64,000 bases of DNA, taken from contig CAYVKA010000016.1 in the NCBI GenBank assembly GCA_964451925.1, forward strand, positions 20,142-84,141, written 5' to 3'. Positions 1 through 8,700 of this stretch are shown here, piece after piece (position 1 is the stretch's first letter; every line of letters starts with the position of its first letter). Below the pieces are notes generated by a model that saw only the letters and a program-made list of their open reading frames with translations, did no database searches and was not told the DNA's origin. This DNA comes from Nevskia sp964451925 (GTDB lineage: Bacteria; Pseudomonadota; Gammaproteobacteria; Nevskiales; Nevskiaceae). Made by a program: the position numbers and the translations under genes.

Positions 1-1967
1 CAGCCCACGGGCTGGCTGTCGCGTAGGATGCGGGCGCATCGGCCCGGGTGCAGTGCGGCGTGCTCGCCGCGCTCGAAGCCGAAGCGCCCGGCGGAACTGC
101 CGAACAGGGCCAGCAGGTCGGCCTTGACGTCATAGAAATCGACCGGTCGTTCCGGCTTGCTGCCCCACTGCTCGGCCAGGGCGCTGCCGGCCACCAGGCC
201 GGCCAGTTTCTGCGTCTCGCGCGTGCCGGCGCCGTCGGGGAAGTAGCTGGCGCCGCATTCGAACAGGCGCGCGCGCTTCTGCTGGCGCTGGCGGTTGTAT
301 AGCCAGGTGGGCAGCAGGCCGCTCCACAGCGTGGTGCGCATCACCGCCATGGTTTCGGCAATGGGATTGTCCAGCGCCACCGCCGCCACATCGGGGTTGA
401 TCTGCTGCTGCAGCTTGGGATCGACAAAGCTGTAAGTCACCACTTCCTGGTAGCCGCGAGCCGCCAGCGCGTCCTTCAGCGCGTCGAGCGGGCGCACGGT
501 TTCCGGTAGTGCGAACGGCGCCAGCGAGGCGGCATAGGCCCGCGCCGGGATGCGCTCGTAACCGTACAGGCGGCCGACTTCCTCCACCAGATCGGCCTCG
601 ATGCGCAGGTCGTAGCGCCAGGTTGGCACGCGCGCACGCCAGGCGCCCGCGTCTTCGGCCTGTGTTTCGATGCCGAGTCGCCCGAGCAGCCCCGGCACGT
701 CGCGCGCCGGCACCGGACAGCCGAGCAGGCGCTCGATGCGGGCATGGCGCAGGCGCATGGTCGCGGCGAATTGCGGCGCGCGGCCCACTTCGACGATGGG
801 GCCGGCTTCGCCGCCGCAGATCTGCTGCACCAGTTGCGTCGCCCGCTCCAGCGCGCGGCGCTGCAGGGCCGGGTCGACGCCTCGCTCGAAGCGGTAGCGC
901 GAATCCGACAGCAGCTTGTGGCGACGGCCGCTGGCGGCTACGCCGACCGGGTCGAAGCACGCGGCTTCCAGGAAGATCTGGGTGGTGCCTTCGCTGACGC
1001 CGGAGGCGGTGCCACCCATGACGCCGGCGAGCACCAGCGGGCCGTTGTCGTCGGCGATCATCAGGTCGGCCGGCACCAGCTCGATGGTCTGCTCGTTGAG
1101 CAGCGCCAGCTTTTCGCCGGCGCGGGCGCGGCGCACGCGCACCGGGCCGGCCAGCCGGGCGCAGTCGAAGCCGTGCATCGGCTGCCCCAGTTCGAGCAGC
1201 ACGTAGTTGGTGATATCCACCACCGGATGAATGGCGCGGATGCCCGAGCGGCGCAGTCGTTCGCGCATCCAGTCCGGGGTGCGCGCCTTGGGGTTGAGGC
1301 GGGTGACGACGCGCCCGACGTAGTGCGGGCAGCCGACCGGGTCCTCGACGATGACGTCCTTGCTCGGCAGCGCGCTGACTACCGCCGGGCGGATGGTCGG
1401 CGCCTTGGCCGGCAGGCCGTACAGCGCCGCCACTTCACGCGCCAGGCCGGCGATGCTCAGGCAGTCGCCGCGGTTAGGCGTCAGCTCCAGCGTCAGCAGC
1501 CGGTCGTCCAGCGCCAGGTGTTTTTCCAGCGGCGTGCCGGGGCGGGCGTCGTGGTCGAATTCGAGCAGGCCTTCGGACTTCTCGGCCAGGCCAAGTTCCG
1601 AGGCCGAGCACAGCATGCCGGCGGATTCGACGCCGCGCAGCACCGCCGCGCCGATCTCCTTGCCGCCGGGCAGGCACGCGCCGGGCAGGGCGGCCGGCAC
1701 CAGGATGCCGGGGCGCGCATTGGCGGCGCCGCAGACGATCCTGAGCGGCTCGCCGCTGCCGGCGTCGACCTCGCAGACGCGCAGGCGGTCGGCCTGCGGG
1801 TGAGGCTCGGCCCTGATGATGCGGGCCACCACCACGCCGCGCGGCGGGTCGATGGTCAGCGGCTCGGCCTCGCACTCGAGGCCGGCGAGGTTGAGCTTTT
1901 CGGCGAGGGCGGTGGCGCTGACCGGCGGGTTGACCCACTCGCGCAGCCAGCTTTCGGAGATTTTCAT
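1..1967 (-). CDS. pheT: Phenylalanyl-tRNA synthetase beta subunit, 3' end cut by window edge
   Basis: This is the beta subunit of the alpha2-beta2 cytoplasmic enzyme that charges tRNA-Phe. About 655 of the usual ~790 residues are in the window. The start is ATG at 1967 (MKISESWLREW), the standard N-terminus of the family. An EMAP-type tRNA-binding domain spans roughly residues 39-150 and includes GLECEAE and ESAGMLCS. B3/4 and B5 domains follow, with RYRFERGVDP between them. The C-terminal anticodon-binding domain lies outside the window. The gene starts 21 bases after the pheS stop, so the two are cotranscribed. The reading frame is intact throughout. The identification is firm. Confidence 0.96.
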   Translation of the reverse strand, partial: MKISESWLREWVNPPVSATALAEKLNLAGLECEAEPLTIDPPRGVVVARIIRAEPHPQADRLRVCEVDAGSGEPLRIVCGAANARPGILVPAALPGACLPGGKEIGAAVLRGVESAGMLCSASELGLAEKSEGLLEFDHDARPGTPLEKHLALDDRLLTLELTPNRGDCLSIAGLAREVAALYGLPAKAPTIRPAVVSALPSKDVIVEDPVGCPHYVGRVVTRLNPKARTPDWMRERLRRSGIRAIHPVVDITNYVLLELGQPMHGFDCARLAGPVRVRRARAGEKLALLNEQTIELVPADLMIADDNGPLVLAGVMGGTASGVSEGTTQIFLEAACFDPVGVAASGRRHKLLSDSRYRFERGVDPALQRRALERATQLVQQICGGEAGPIVEVGRAPQFAATMRLRHARIERLLGCPVPARDVPGLLGRLGIETQAEDAGAWRARVPTWRYDLRIEADLVEEVGRLYGYERIPARAYAASLAPFALPETVRPLDALKDALAARGYQEVVTYSFVDPKLQQQINPDVAAVALDNPIAETMAVMRTTLWSGLLPTWLYNRQRQQKRARLFECGASYFPDGAGTRETQKLAGLVAGSALAEQWGSKPERPVDFYDVKADLLALFGSSAGRFGFERGEHAALHPGRCARILRDSQPVG

Positions 1968-1988
1968 GGCTTGGTCGTTGAACTCGGC

Positions 1989-2975
1989 TTAGCGGAACTG
2001 CTCGAGGAAGCGCAGGTCGTTGTTGAAGAACAGGCGCAGGTCATCGACGCCGTAGCGCAGCATCGCCAGGCGCTCCACACCCATGCCGAAGGCATAGCCG
2101 GTATAGCGCTCGGGATCGATGCCCACGGCGCTGAGCACATTGGGATGCACCACGCCGCAACCGAGCAGTTCCAGCCAGCGCTCGCCCCAGCGCATGTGCA
2201 CGTCGGCGCCGGGCTCGACGAAGGGGAAATAGGAGGGGCGGAACAGCACTTCCGCGTCGCGCTCGAAGAACAGCGACAGGAAGCGCAGCAGATCGTGCTT
2301 GAGGTCGGCCAGACCGACGTTCTCCGCCACGTACAGACCCTCCACCTGGTGGAACATGGGGCTGTGGGTGCGATCGAAGTCGACGCGGTAGACGCGGCCG
2401 GGGCAGATGATGCGGATCGGCGGCTTGCGCTGCTTCATGGTGCGGATCTGCACCGGGCTGGTGTGGGTGCGCAGCAGACGCGCACCGTTCAGCGCATAGA
2501 ACGTGTCCTGCATGGCCCGCGCGGGGTGCGACTCGGGGATGTTGAGGGCCTGGAAGTTGTGCCAGTCGTCCTCGATCTCCGGGCCTTGCACGCTCTCGAA
2601 GCCCATCGAGTTGAAGATGCGCTCGATGCGGCGGATGGTGCGTGTCACCGGATGCAGCGCGCCGACTTCCTCGCCGCGGCCGGGCAGGGTGACGTCGATG
2701 GTTTCCGAAGCCAGCCTGCGCGCCAGCTCGGCTTCGCCCAGTGCCTCGGCCTTGCGCTCCAGCGCAGCGCCCAGGGTTTCCTTGACGCGGTTGACCTGCT
2801 CGCCGAAGGCTTTGCGCTGCTCCGGCGCCATGCCGCCGAGCTGCTTTAACAGTTCGGTGACGCGGCCCTTCTTGCCCAGCAGGTCCACCCGCAGCTGCTC
2901 CAGCGTGCGCGCGTCGGCCGCGGTTTCGATTTCGGCGGCGGCGCTGCGGCTCAGTTCTTCAAGATCGGTAGCCAT
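1989..2975 (-). CDS. pheS: Phenylalanyl-tRNA synthetase alpha subunit
   Basis: This is the catalytic alpha subunit of phenylalanyl-tRNA synthetase, 328 residues, the normal length. I chose the ATG at 2975 (MATDLEELS). An in-frame ATG at 3002 would add a nine-residue extension not expected in the family. The N-terminal third is a charged helical arm. The class II core shows motif 1 (HPVTRTIRRIERIFNSMGF), motif 2 (FHQVEGLYV) and motif 3 (GMGVERLAML). It lies between rplT and pheT. A strong hairpin with a U-run separates it from rplT, so its expression may be partly uncoupled from the ribosomal-protein genes. Confidence 0.97.
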   Translation of the reverse strand: MATDLEELSRSAAAEIETAADARTLEQLRVDLLGKKGRVTELLKQLGGMAPEQRKAFGEQVNRVKETLGAALERKAEALGEAELARRLASETIDVTLPGRGEEVGALHPVTRTIRRIERIFNSMGFESVQGPEIEDDWHNFQALNIPESHPARAMQDTFYALNGARLLRTHTSPVQIRTMKQRKPPIRIICPGRVYRVDFDRTHSPMFHQVEGLYVAENVGLADLKHDLLRFLSLFFERDAEVLFRPSYFPFVEPGADVHMRWGERWLELLGCGVVHPNVLSAVGIDPERYTGYAFGMGVERLAMLRYGVDDLRLFFNNDLRFLEQFR

Positions 2976-3045
2976 GTATTGCCTGGTTGAACGGTCTGGC
3001 ATGGAACGGGCGGACCGGCGTGCGAGGTCCCTCGTCCCGCCACAA

Positions 3046-3080
3046 ATAAAAAGGGGAGTGGCGCTAGCGCCGCTCCCCTT
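3046..3080 (-). terminator. Hairpin plus U-run between rplT and pheS (terminator or attenuator)
   Basis: Read on the minus strand, a stem of about 14 bp (outer arms AAGGGGAG and CTCCCCTT) is followed directly by TTTTTATTT. It sits about 30 bases after the rplT stop and about 70 bases before the pheS start. In enterobacteria this spot holds the pheM leader and attenuator. I see no Phe-rich leader peptide here, so it may be a plain, possibly leaky, intrinsic terminator. Confidence 0.75.
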
Positions 3081-3110
3081 GGTCGAGCGTACCGCGGTTC
3101 TGGACGCGGA

Positions 3111-3470
3111 TCAGGCGGCGAGCTGGGCCTTGGCCTGGGCCACCAGCTGCGCGAACGCGGGCTTGTCATGAATCGCGATGTCGGACAGCACCTTGCGATC
3201 CAGCTCGACGCCGGCAGCGGCCAGCCCGTGCATAAATCGGCTGTAGGACAGGCCGTGCTCGTTGGCGCCGGCGTTGATACGCTGGATCCACAGCGCGCGG
3301 AACTCGCGCTTCTTCACCCGGCGGTCGCGGAACGCATACTGGCCGGACTTGATGACCTGCTGCTTGGCGGCGCGGAAGACGCGTGAGCGGCCGCCGTAGT
3401 AGCCCTTGGCTTTCTTTAGCAACTTCTTGTGGCGGGCGCGTGCTGTAACGCCTCTCTTGACTCGTGCCAT
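3111..3470 (-). CDS. rplT: 50S ribosomal protein L20
   Basis: L20 binds 23S rRNA early in assembly of the large ribosomal subunit. The product is 119 residues, the usual length. It has the basic N-terminal arm (MARVKRGVTARARHKKLL, then AKGYYGGRSRVFR) and the conserved core that includes LWIQRINAG. The gene follows rpmI after about 80 bases, in the standard infC-rpmI-rplT order. In other bacteria L20 represses its own operon by binding the mRNA. No such pseudoknot was worked out here. Confidence 0.98.
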   Translation of the reverse strand: MARVKRGVTARARHKKLLKKAKGYYGGRSRVFRAAKQQVIKSGQYAFRDRRVKKREFRALWIQRINAGANEHGLSYSRFMHGLAAAGVELDRKVLSDIAIHDKPAFAQLVAQAKAQLAA

Positions 3471-3548
3471 TTCTCAAATACCTCTTGGGTTGTTATGTTC
3501 GCTTGAGCGAATCTTTTGGGTGGAAAAGCTGTAGTGCGCCCGAAATGC

Positions 3549-3746
3549 TCAGGCGTACGGCAGCAGCTGACGCACTTCCGCGTTGTCCGAACCATGCACC
3601 ATCTGCGGACCGCGCAGATCGCGGATGCGCTTGGCGGACTTCTTGGTCAGGATGTGGCGCTTGTGCGAGCTGCTGCGCTTGAACCCGCCCTTGCCGGTGC
3701 GGGCGAAGCGCTTGGCGGCGCCCCGGTTGGTCTTCATCTTCGGCAT
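3549..3746 (-). CDS. rpmI: 50S ribosomal protein L35
   Basis: L35 is a small basic protein of the large ribosomal subunit. The 65-residue product starts MPKMKTNRGAAKRF and carries the conserved KRSSSHKRHILTKKSAKRIR block. It lies between infC, about 40 bases upstream, and rplT downstream. All are on the minus strand and presumably share the promoter upstream of infC. Confidence 0.98.
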   Translation of the reverse strand: MPKMKTNRGAAKRFARTGKGGFKRSSSHKRHILTKKSAKRIRDLRGPQMVHGSDNAEVRQLLPYA

Positions 3747-3786
3747 CGTTGTAACTCCAGTAAAACCTTCTGTGCTGCGTATATCG

Positions 3787-4305
3787 TCAGTGCTTACGCG
3801 GCGACATCACCATGATCGCCTGACGCCCTTCCATCTTCGGCGACTGTTCGACCAGGGCCACCTGCTCCAGATCGGCCTTGATGCGGTCGATGAGCTGGAA
3901 ACCCAGCTCCTGATGCGCCATCTCGCGGCCCTTGTAGCGCAGCGTGATCTTGACCTTGTCGCCTTCTTCCAGGAAGCGCATCAGCGCGCGCAACTTGGTC
4001 TGGTAGTCGGCTTCTTCCGTTGTCGGGCGGAACTTCACTTCCTTGACCTGGATCTGCTTCTGCTTCTTGCGCGCCGCCTGCTGGGACTTGTCCTTCTGGT
4101 AGATGTACTTACCGTAGTCCATGATCTTGCAGACCGGCGGGTCCGCATTCGGCGACACTTCAACCAGGTCCAGACCTTCGCTTTCCGCCTTGGCGATGGC
4201 ATCGCGCGTCAGCATCACGCCAACCTGCGAACCATCTGACCCGATCACGCGTACACGGGGTACGTTGATCTCTTCATTACGGCGATCCTGACGTTCTGCG
4301 CTGAT
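3787..4305 (-). CDS. infC: Translation initiation factor IF-3, probable ATC start
   Basis: IF-3 binds the 30S subunit, prevents premature joining with 50S, and rejects initiation at non-canonical start codons. Family blocks are clear: VPRVRVIGSDG, GLDLVEVSPNADPPVCKIMDYGKY, and a C-terminal domain with FLEEGDKVKITLRYKGREMAHQELG. No ATG or GTG fits the start. A GGAGG at about 4313-4317 is only 3 bases from a TTG at 4311, but 8 bases or so from an ATC at 4305. The ATC gives a 172-residue protein beginning (M)SAERQDRRNEEI. E. coli infC uses AUU for autoregulation, so ATC is the better choice. TTG at 4311 is the alternative. Confidence 0.95.
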   Translation of the reverse strand: MSAERQDRRNEEINVPRVRVIGSDGSQVGVMLTRDAIAKAESEGLDLVEVSPNADPPVCKIMDYGKYIYQKDKSQQAARKKQKQIQVKEVKFRPTTEEADYQTKLRALMRFLEEGDKVKITLRYKGREMAHQELGFQLIDRIKADLEQVALVEQSPKMEGRQAIMVMSPRKH

Positions 4306-4373
4306 ACGCAAGCCCTCCGGCGGACAAAAGAAATGCCGGCGCCTTGATCAAGTCGCCGACAGAAAAGACGCGC

Positions 4374-4403
4374 ATTATAGCGGCCCTTTCATGCACCGCA
4401 CAA
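4374..4403 (-). promoter_or_regulatory. Promoter of the infC-rpmI-rplT operon
   Basis: On the minus strand a perfect -10 TATAAT (4374-4379) lies 18 bases from a partial -35 TTGTGC (4398-4403). It sits between the upstream EAL gene stop and infC, with a leader of roughly 60 bases. It fits an unregulated sigma70 promoter for the translation operon. Confidence 0.7.
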
Positions 4404-4421
4404 GCCGGGACAGCCCTGCCA

Positions 4422-5591
4422 TTACAGGGACTTGCGCACGATTTCCAGGGCCTCCGCCAGGGCTGCCGGGCGGCTGAAGCGGTAGCCTTGTCCCAGATCC
4501 GTGCCCAGCCCCATCAGAGTGTTGATTTGTTCTTCTGTTTCAAGGCCTTCCACGATCACGTCCATGTCCAGCTGGTGCGCCAGGCCGACCACCGCGGCGA
4601 CGATCTTGGCGCCCGCGGCGTTGCTGTCCAGCTGCAGGACGAAGGAGCGGTCCAGTTTGAGGGTATCGACCGGCAGGCGGTGCAGGTAGGACAGGGAGCT
4701 GTAGCCGGTGCCGAAATCGTCGAGCGAGATGCGCAGTCCCCGCGCGCGGCAGTCATGCAGCAGGAGCAGGCCCAGGTCCAGGTTCTGCAGCAGCACCGAT
4801 TCGGTGATTTCCAGTTTGACCTGGGCCGGCGCAACGCGATGCCGCAGCAGCGCATCGTCGATGGAGGTGAGCAATGCGGGGTCGTCGAACTGTCGCCCCG
4901 ACAGGTTGATGCTCATGAACAGCGGCAGGTCCGGCCGCTCCGCTGTGAACTGTGCCAGCGCGCCGCAGGCGCGGTCGACGATCCAGCGGCCGATCGGCTG
5001 GATCAGCCCGGAGTCCTCCGCCAGCGGGATGAACTCCACCGGCGGCACCATGCCGCGCTGGGGATGCTGCCAGCGCAGCAAGGCCTCGAAGCCGGCCAGG
5101 CGCCGGTCGGCCAGGCGCACGATCGGCTGGAAGTACAGCTGCAGCTGCTCGCGTTCCAGCGCCATCATCAGGTCCTGCTCGGCATGGACGCGGCCCAGGG
5201 CCAGTTCACGGTCCTGGTTGTCCTGCAGCGCCGGGCTGACCGAGGCGGCCTTGCCGTTGAGCAACTCGCGGCAGCGGTTGCTGAGAGTGCGCAGCAGGTG
5301 GCGCAGCATCGGGCTGGCGCTTTGCAGGCGCTCGCCCAGGTAGTCGTGGGTGACGCGGGTGAGCAGGGTCGATTCGGCCGCCCTGGCTCCGGCCGAGCGG
5401 GTGCGCTCGCCGAACAGCGCCATCTCGCCGAAGATTTCCTGCGGGCCGAGACGCGCCACCACGCCGCCGCCAAGGTGCGGATCGTGGCAGATTTCGATGG
5501 TACCGGACTCGACGATATAGGCGCAGTCGCCGCGGTCACCCTTCTCGAACAGCACTTCGCCGGCCGACAACTGCTGCTGGAACCTGTCCAT
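4422..5591 (-). CDS. Cyclic-nucleotide-binding domain/EAL domain c-di-GMP phosphodiesterase
   Basis: This is a predicted cytoplasmic phosphodiesterase that hydrolyses c-di-GMP, 389 residues. Residues ~5-110 form a CAP-type cyclic-nucleotide-binding domain; IFGEMALFGERTRSAGARA resembles the phosphate-binding cassette with its Arg. Residues ~150-385 form an EAL domain. The EAL signature (169-171, GFEALLRW), INLSG, KLEITES, LDDFGTGYSSL, LKLDRS, VEGLE and QGY are all present, so catalysis looks intact. I start at the ATG at 5591, with GGAG just upstream; a GTG one codon earlier is also possible. It occupies the place where thrS lies in many relatives. The domain order suggests c-di-GMP breakdown gated by cAMP or another small ligand. 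Confidence 0.9.
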   Translation of the reverse strand: MDRFQQQLSAGEVLFEKGDRGDCAYIVESGTIEICHDPHLGGGVVARLGPQEIFGEMALFGERTRSAGARAAESTLLTRVTHDYLGERLQSASPMLRHLLRTLSNRCRELLNGKAASVSPALQDNQDRELALGRVHAEQDLMMALEREQLQLYFQPIVRLADRRLAGFEALLRWQHPQRGMVPPVEFIPLAEDSGLIQPIGRWIVDRACGALAQFTAERPDLPLFMSINLSGRQFDDPALLTSIDDALLRHRVAPAQVKLEITESVLLQNLDLGLLLLHDCRARGLRISLDDFGTGYSSLSYLHRLPVDTLKLDRSFVLQLDSNAAGAKIVAAVVGLAHQLDMDVIVEGLETEEQINTLMGLGTDLGQGYRFSRPAALAEALEIVRKSL

Positions 5592-5666
5592 CACGCTCCT
5601 CTTGGCCTGCTGCGCGCGGTGTCGATCCGCCGCCGGCGCACCGCGTTGCGGAACCGACTCAGGCTG

Positions 5667-5695
5667 ATTCTTTTACAGGAGCTGCGCCAGTTCAA
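5667..5695 (-). promoter_or_regulatory. Possible promoter of the EAL gene
   Basis: On the minus strand, TTGAAC (5690-5695) and AAGAAT (5667-5672) are separated by 17 bases, about 75 bases before the EAL start. Both match the sigma70 consensus at four or five of six positions. There is no further support. Confidence 0.4.
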
Positions 5696-5726
5696 TCGAA
5701 AAGGTGATTTTTCCGACGGCAGGTGC

Positions 5727-8700
5727 TCATTTCAGTATGAATTCGACCCGCGTCGACGGTCCCTTGTCGCTGATGCCGCTCGCGTCCATTTTCGGCGCAA
5801 CCGTGTAGATGCGCGAAGCGTCGATCTTGCCGGTGGTAGCGAACCATTGTTGCACCACATTGGCGCGATGCTGCGCCAGGGCGGTGAGATCGGCGTCGCC
5901 GACGCTGGTGCTGTCGAGCAGCAGCTGTTTCATCTGGTCCGCGGGAATCGACTTGGCGATGCCGATGAAATTGCGCGGCTTCTTGATATCGGCGGCGCTG
6001 TAGGCACGCTCCAGGTACTTGCCGTACTCGGCCGGCTCCAGCTTGACGCTGTCGATATCCACGCTTTCGCCTTTGCCGACCAGGTCCTTGATCTTCTGGC
6101 GCTTGACCTGGCGGTCCACGGCGGCCTGTTTCAGCCCCGGCGTGTCCAGTGCCGGATCGACGCGGCCGGCCAGGTCGAGCTTGACCGCCGGCCGGTCGGA
6201 CAGGGCCTTGCTCAGCGTTTCCAGCTTCTTCGCCTCGGTGTCGGACAGTACGGCCGAGCCGGGGGTGAAGGCGACATAGCCCAGTTCCTCGGAGCCGCCG
6301 AAAGCGCTGGCCAGCAGGCTGAAGGGCGAGGTCACCGCCTTCTCGATCAGGTTGACGAAGGCGTGCCAGATCAGGCTGCCGACGCTGAACTGCGGATCGT
6401 CGAGCGAGCCGGAGACGGGCACGTTGACGTCGATCTGGCCGCGCGAGTCCTTCAGCAGCGAGATCGCCAGGCGCACCGGCAGATTGGTTGCGGTGGGGCT
6501 GTCGACGTGATCGCCGAAGGTGAACTGGTCGATGAAAATGTGATTGTTGGCGTTGAGCCGGTTCTGGTCGAGTTGGTAGTGCAGGTCGACATTGAGCTTG
6601 CCCTTGACGATCGGATAGCCGGCGTACTTGAGCGAGTAGCTGGTGAAGTTGGTCAGGTCGACGTCGCGTGTGGTGGCGGTCATGTCCAGGAACGGCGGCT
6701 TGATCAGCGGATTGACGGTGCCGTTGATCGACACCGGGCCGTTCTCGTTGAGCGTGGCCTGCACCGCGACCCGCGCCGGCTCGGTGGAGGCGGTGCCGAA
6801 GGCGCCGACATCGCCTTCGATATTGATCAGGTGGGCGCTGAAGTTCGGTTTGATGAAGTTGTCGGTGTAATCGATCTTGCCCCGGTGCAGCAGGATGCGG
6901 CCGAAGCCGAGCCGGAGCGGCGGCGCGGCCTCGGCGCCCGCTGCCGGCGCGGCAGGTGCCGGCGCCTGGGCCGGCGCCGCGGGTACTGGCGCTGGTGCTG
7001 GCACGGCTGCGCCGGGAGCCGTGACGTTGGCCCGGGTCAGGGATTTGCCCTGGTCATTGTCCTTGGCCATGAAATCACTGAGATTGAGCTGGCCGTTGCT
7101 GTTGAGCAGGATCCTCGAATAGAAGTCGTCCAGCGTGATCTTGCCCACCTGCAGATCGGTGCCGCGCTCGTCGTAGGCCGCCTTGATCTGGGCCACGTCC
7201 AGGTTGCGCCAGCCGGCGAACAGATCGGAGGTGGCCTTGTCCAGCATGCGCACATTGGCCAGGCCGACATCGCCCTTGTAGTACGCCTTGTAGCGCCCCT
7301 TGTCGCCGGCCAGCTTGACGTCGCCCTTGACGTTCAGCAGCGCGCTGGCGATGGAGGCGTTGAGCTTGGAGGCGACATACGGCTCCAGCGCGGCCACGTC
7401 CATCTGCCGGCCATCCAGTTGCAGCGTCACCTTGAGCGGCGACAGCGTGGCCGTGCCGCCGAGCTTCAGCGTGCCTTTGCGTTTGAATCCGGTGCTGGCG
7501 TCGAACTGCAGCGGCCTGGCGAAGTCGCTGCTGAGGTGTTGCACCCTGATCTGCAGCGGGCTCAGTCCGAGCGATACCGGTTGCGACTGGCTGCGGTCGG
7601 TGAAGGCGATGGTGGACTTGCTCAGCTCGATGTTGTCGACGCTGTATTTCCACGGCTGCTCCGGCGCGGCGGCCCTGGCCTTGCGCTGGGGTTTCGCCGC
7701 CGCCTGGCCGCCGCCGCTTTTGACCACCTGCTGCAGGTTGATGCCGCCGTCGGCGGCGCGCTCGCCATTGACGGTCAGGCCCACGATGTCGACCGAAGAC
7801 AGTTCGGCATTGCGCGCGGCCAGGTCGAGCTGCCGCAGATTGACGCCCGCATGCTCCAGCGTCAGCAAAGGGCCGCCCTTGCCCGGCGCGTCGAGGCGCA
7901 GCCCGTCCAGGTGCACTTCGCTGGGAGCGAGTTGCAGGCCGAACCGCGGACCCGACCAGTCGGCTTTCGCCGCCAGCTTGGCGCCCGCGGTGCCCTGGCT
8001 CAAGCGCGCCGTCAGGGCCGTGGCCAGATAGGGCTGGAACGCCGCCAGTGCCAGCTGCTCCAGGCTGGCTTCGGCGTCGAGCTTGCCTTCGGCCAGGACC
8101 AGGCTGCCGCTGCTCGACAGGCTGCCGCCCTGGTCGAAACTGGTCTGCACCGAGTAGTGCCCCGGCTGGTGTGCCACGGTGGAGATATTGGCCAGCGTCA
8201 CCGCCAGCTTGCTCATACCGAGGCTGGCGCCGCTCTGCTGGTCCTGCAGCCGGATGGCGCCGTCATTCAGCGCCAGCTGCTGCAGCCCGAAATCGAACGG
8301 TGCCGTCTCCTTAGCCGTGGCCGGGGCCGGGGCCGGTGCGGTGGACGCGGCCGCGGCCGGCTTGGCTGCCGCGGGGGGCGGCGCCAGCTTGCTCAGATTG
8401 AGCGCGCCCTGCTTGTCGCGTGACAGGCTCAACAGCGGATGGTCGATGCGCACGTCCGCCAGGTGGACCACGCCGAGCAAGGGCTCCACCGAGGCGGCGG
8501 CGAGGTGCAGGGCGTCGACGCTGAACAGCGGTTGCGACGAGGTGTCCGTCAGTGCCAGGTCTTTCAGGTCCAGCGTGCCGCTGAGCTGCACCGAGGCGTG
8601 CTCGCCGCTCATCGCGAACAGGATGTCGAGGTCGGTGGACAGTTTGCCGCTGGGCAGTTGCAGCGGCAGCTTGGTCGGCGCATAGGACATCAGCGGCGGC

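Noticed and set aside
744..2849. 701-codon open frame on the plus strand
   Set aside because: It is antisense to pheT and pheS, whose motifs are clear; high GC keeps the opposite frame open by chance.
4343..4352. CTTGATCAAG palindrome in the infC leader as an FNR site
   Set aside because: The two arms lack the 4-base spacer required for FNR/ANR binding.
4344..8423. 1359-codon open frame on the plus strand
   Set aside because: Antisense to the EAL and DUF748 genes; low-complexity Gln/Arg/Ala text with no domain and no ribosome site.
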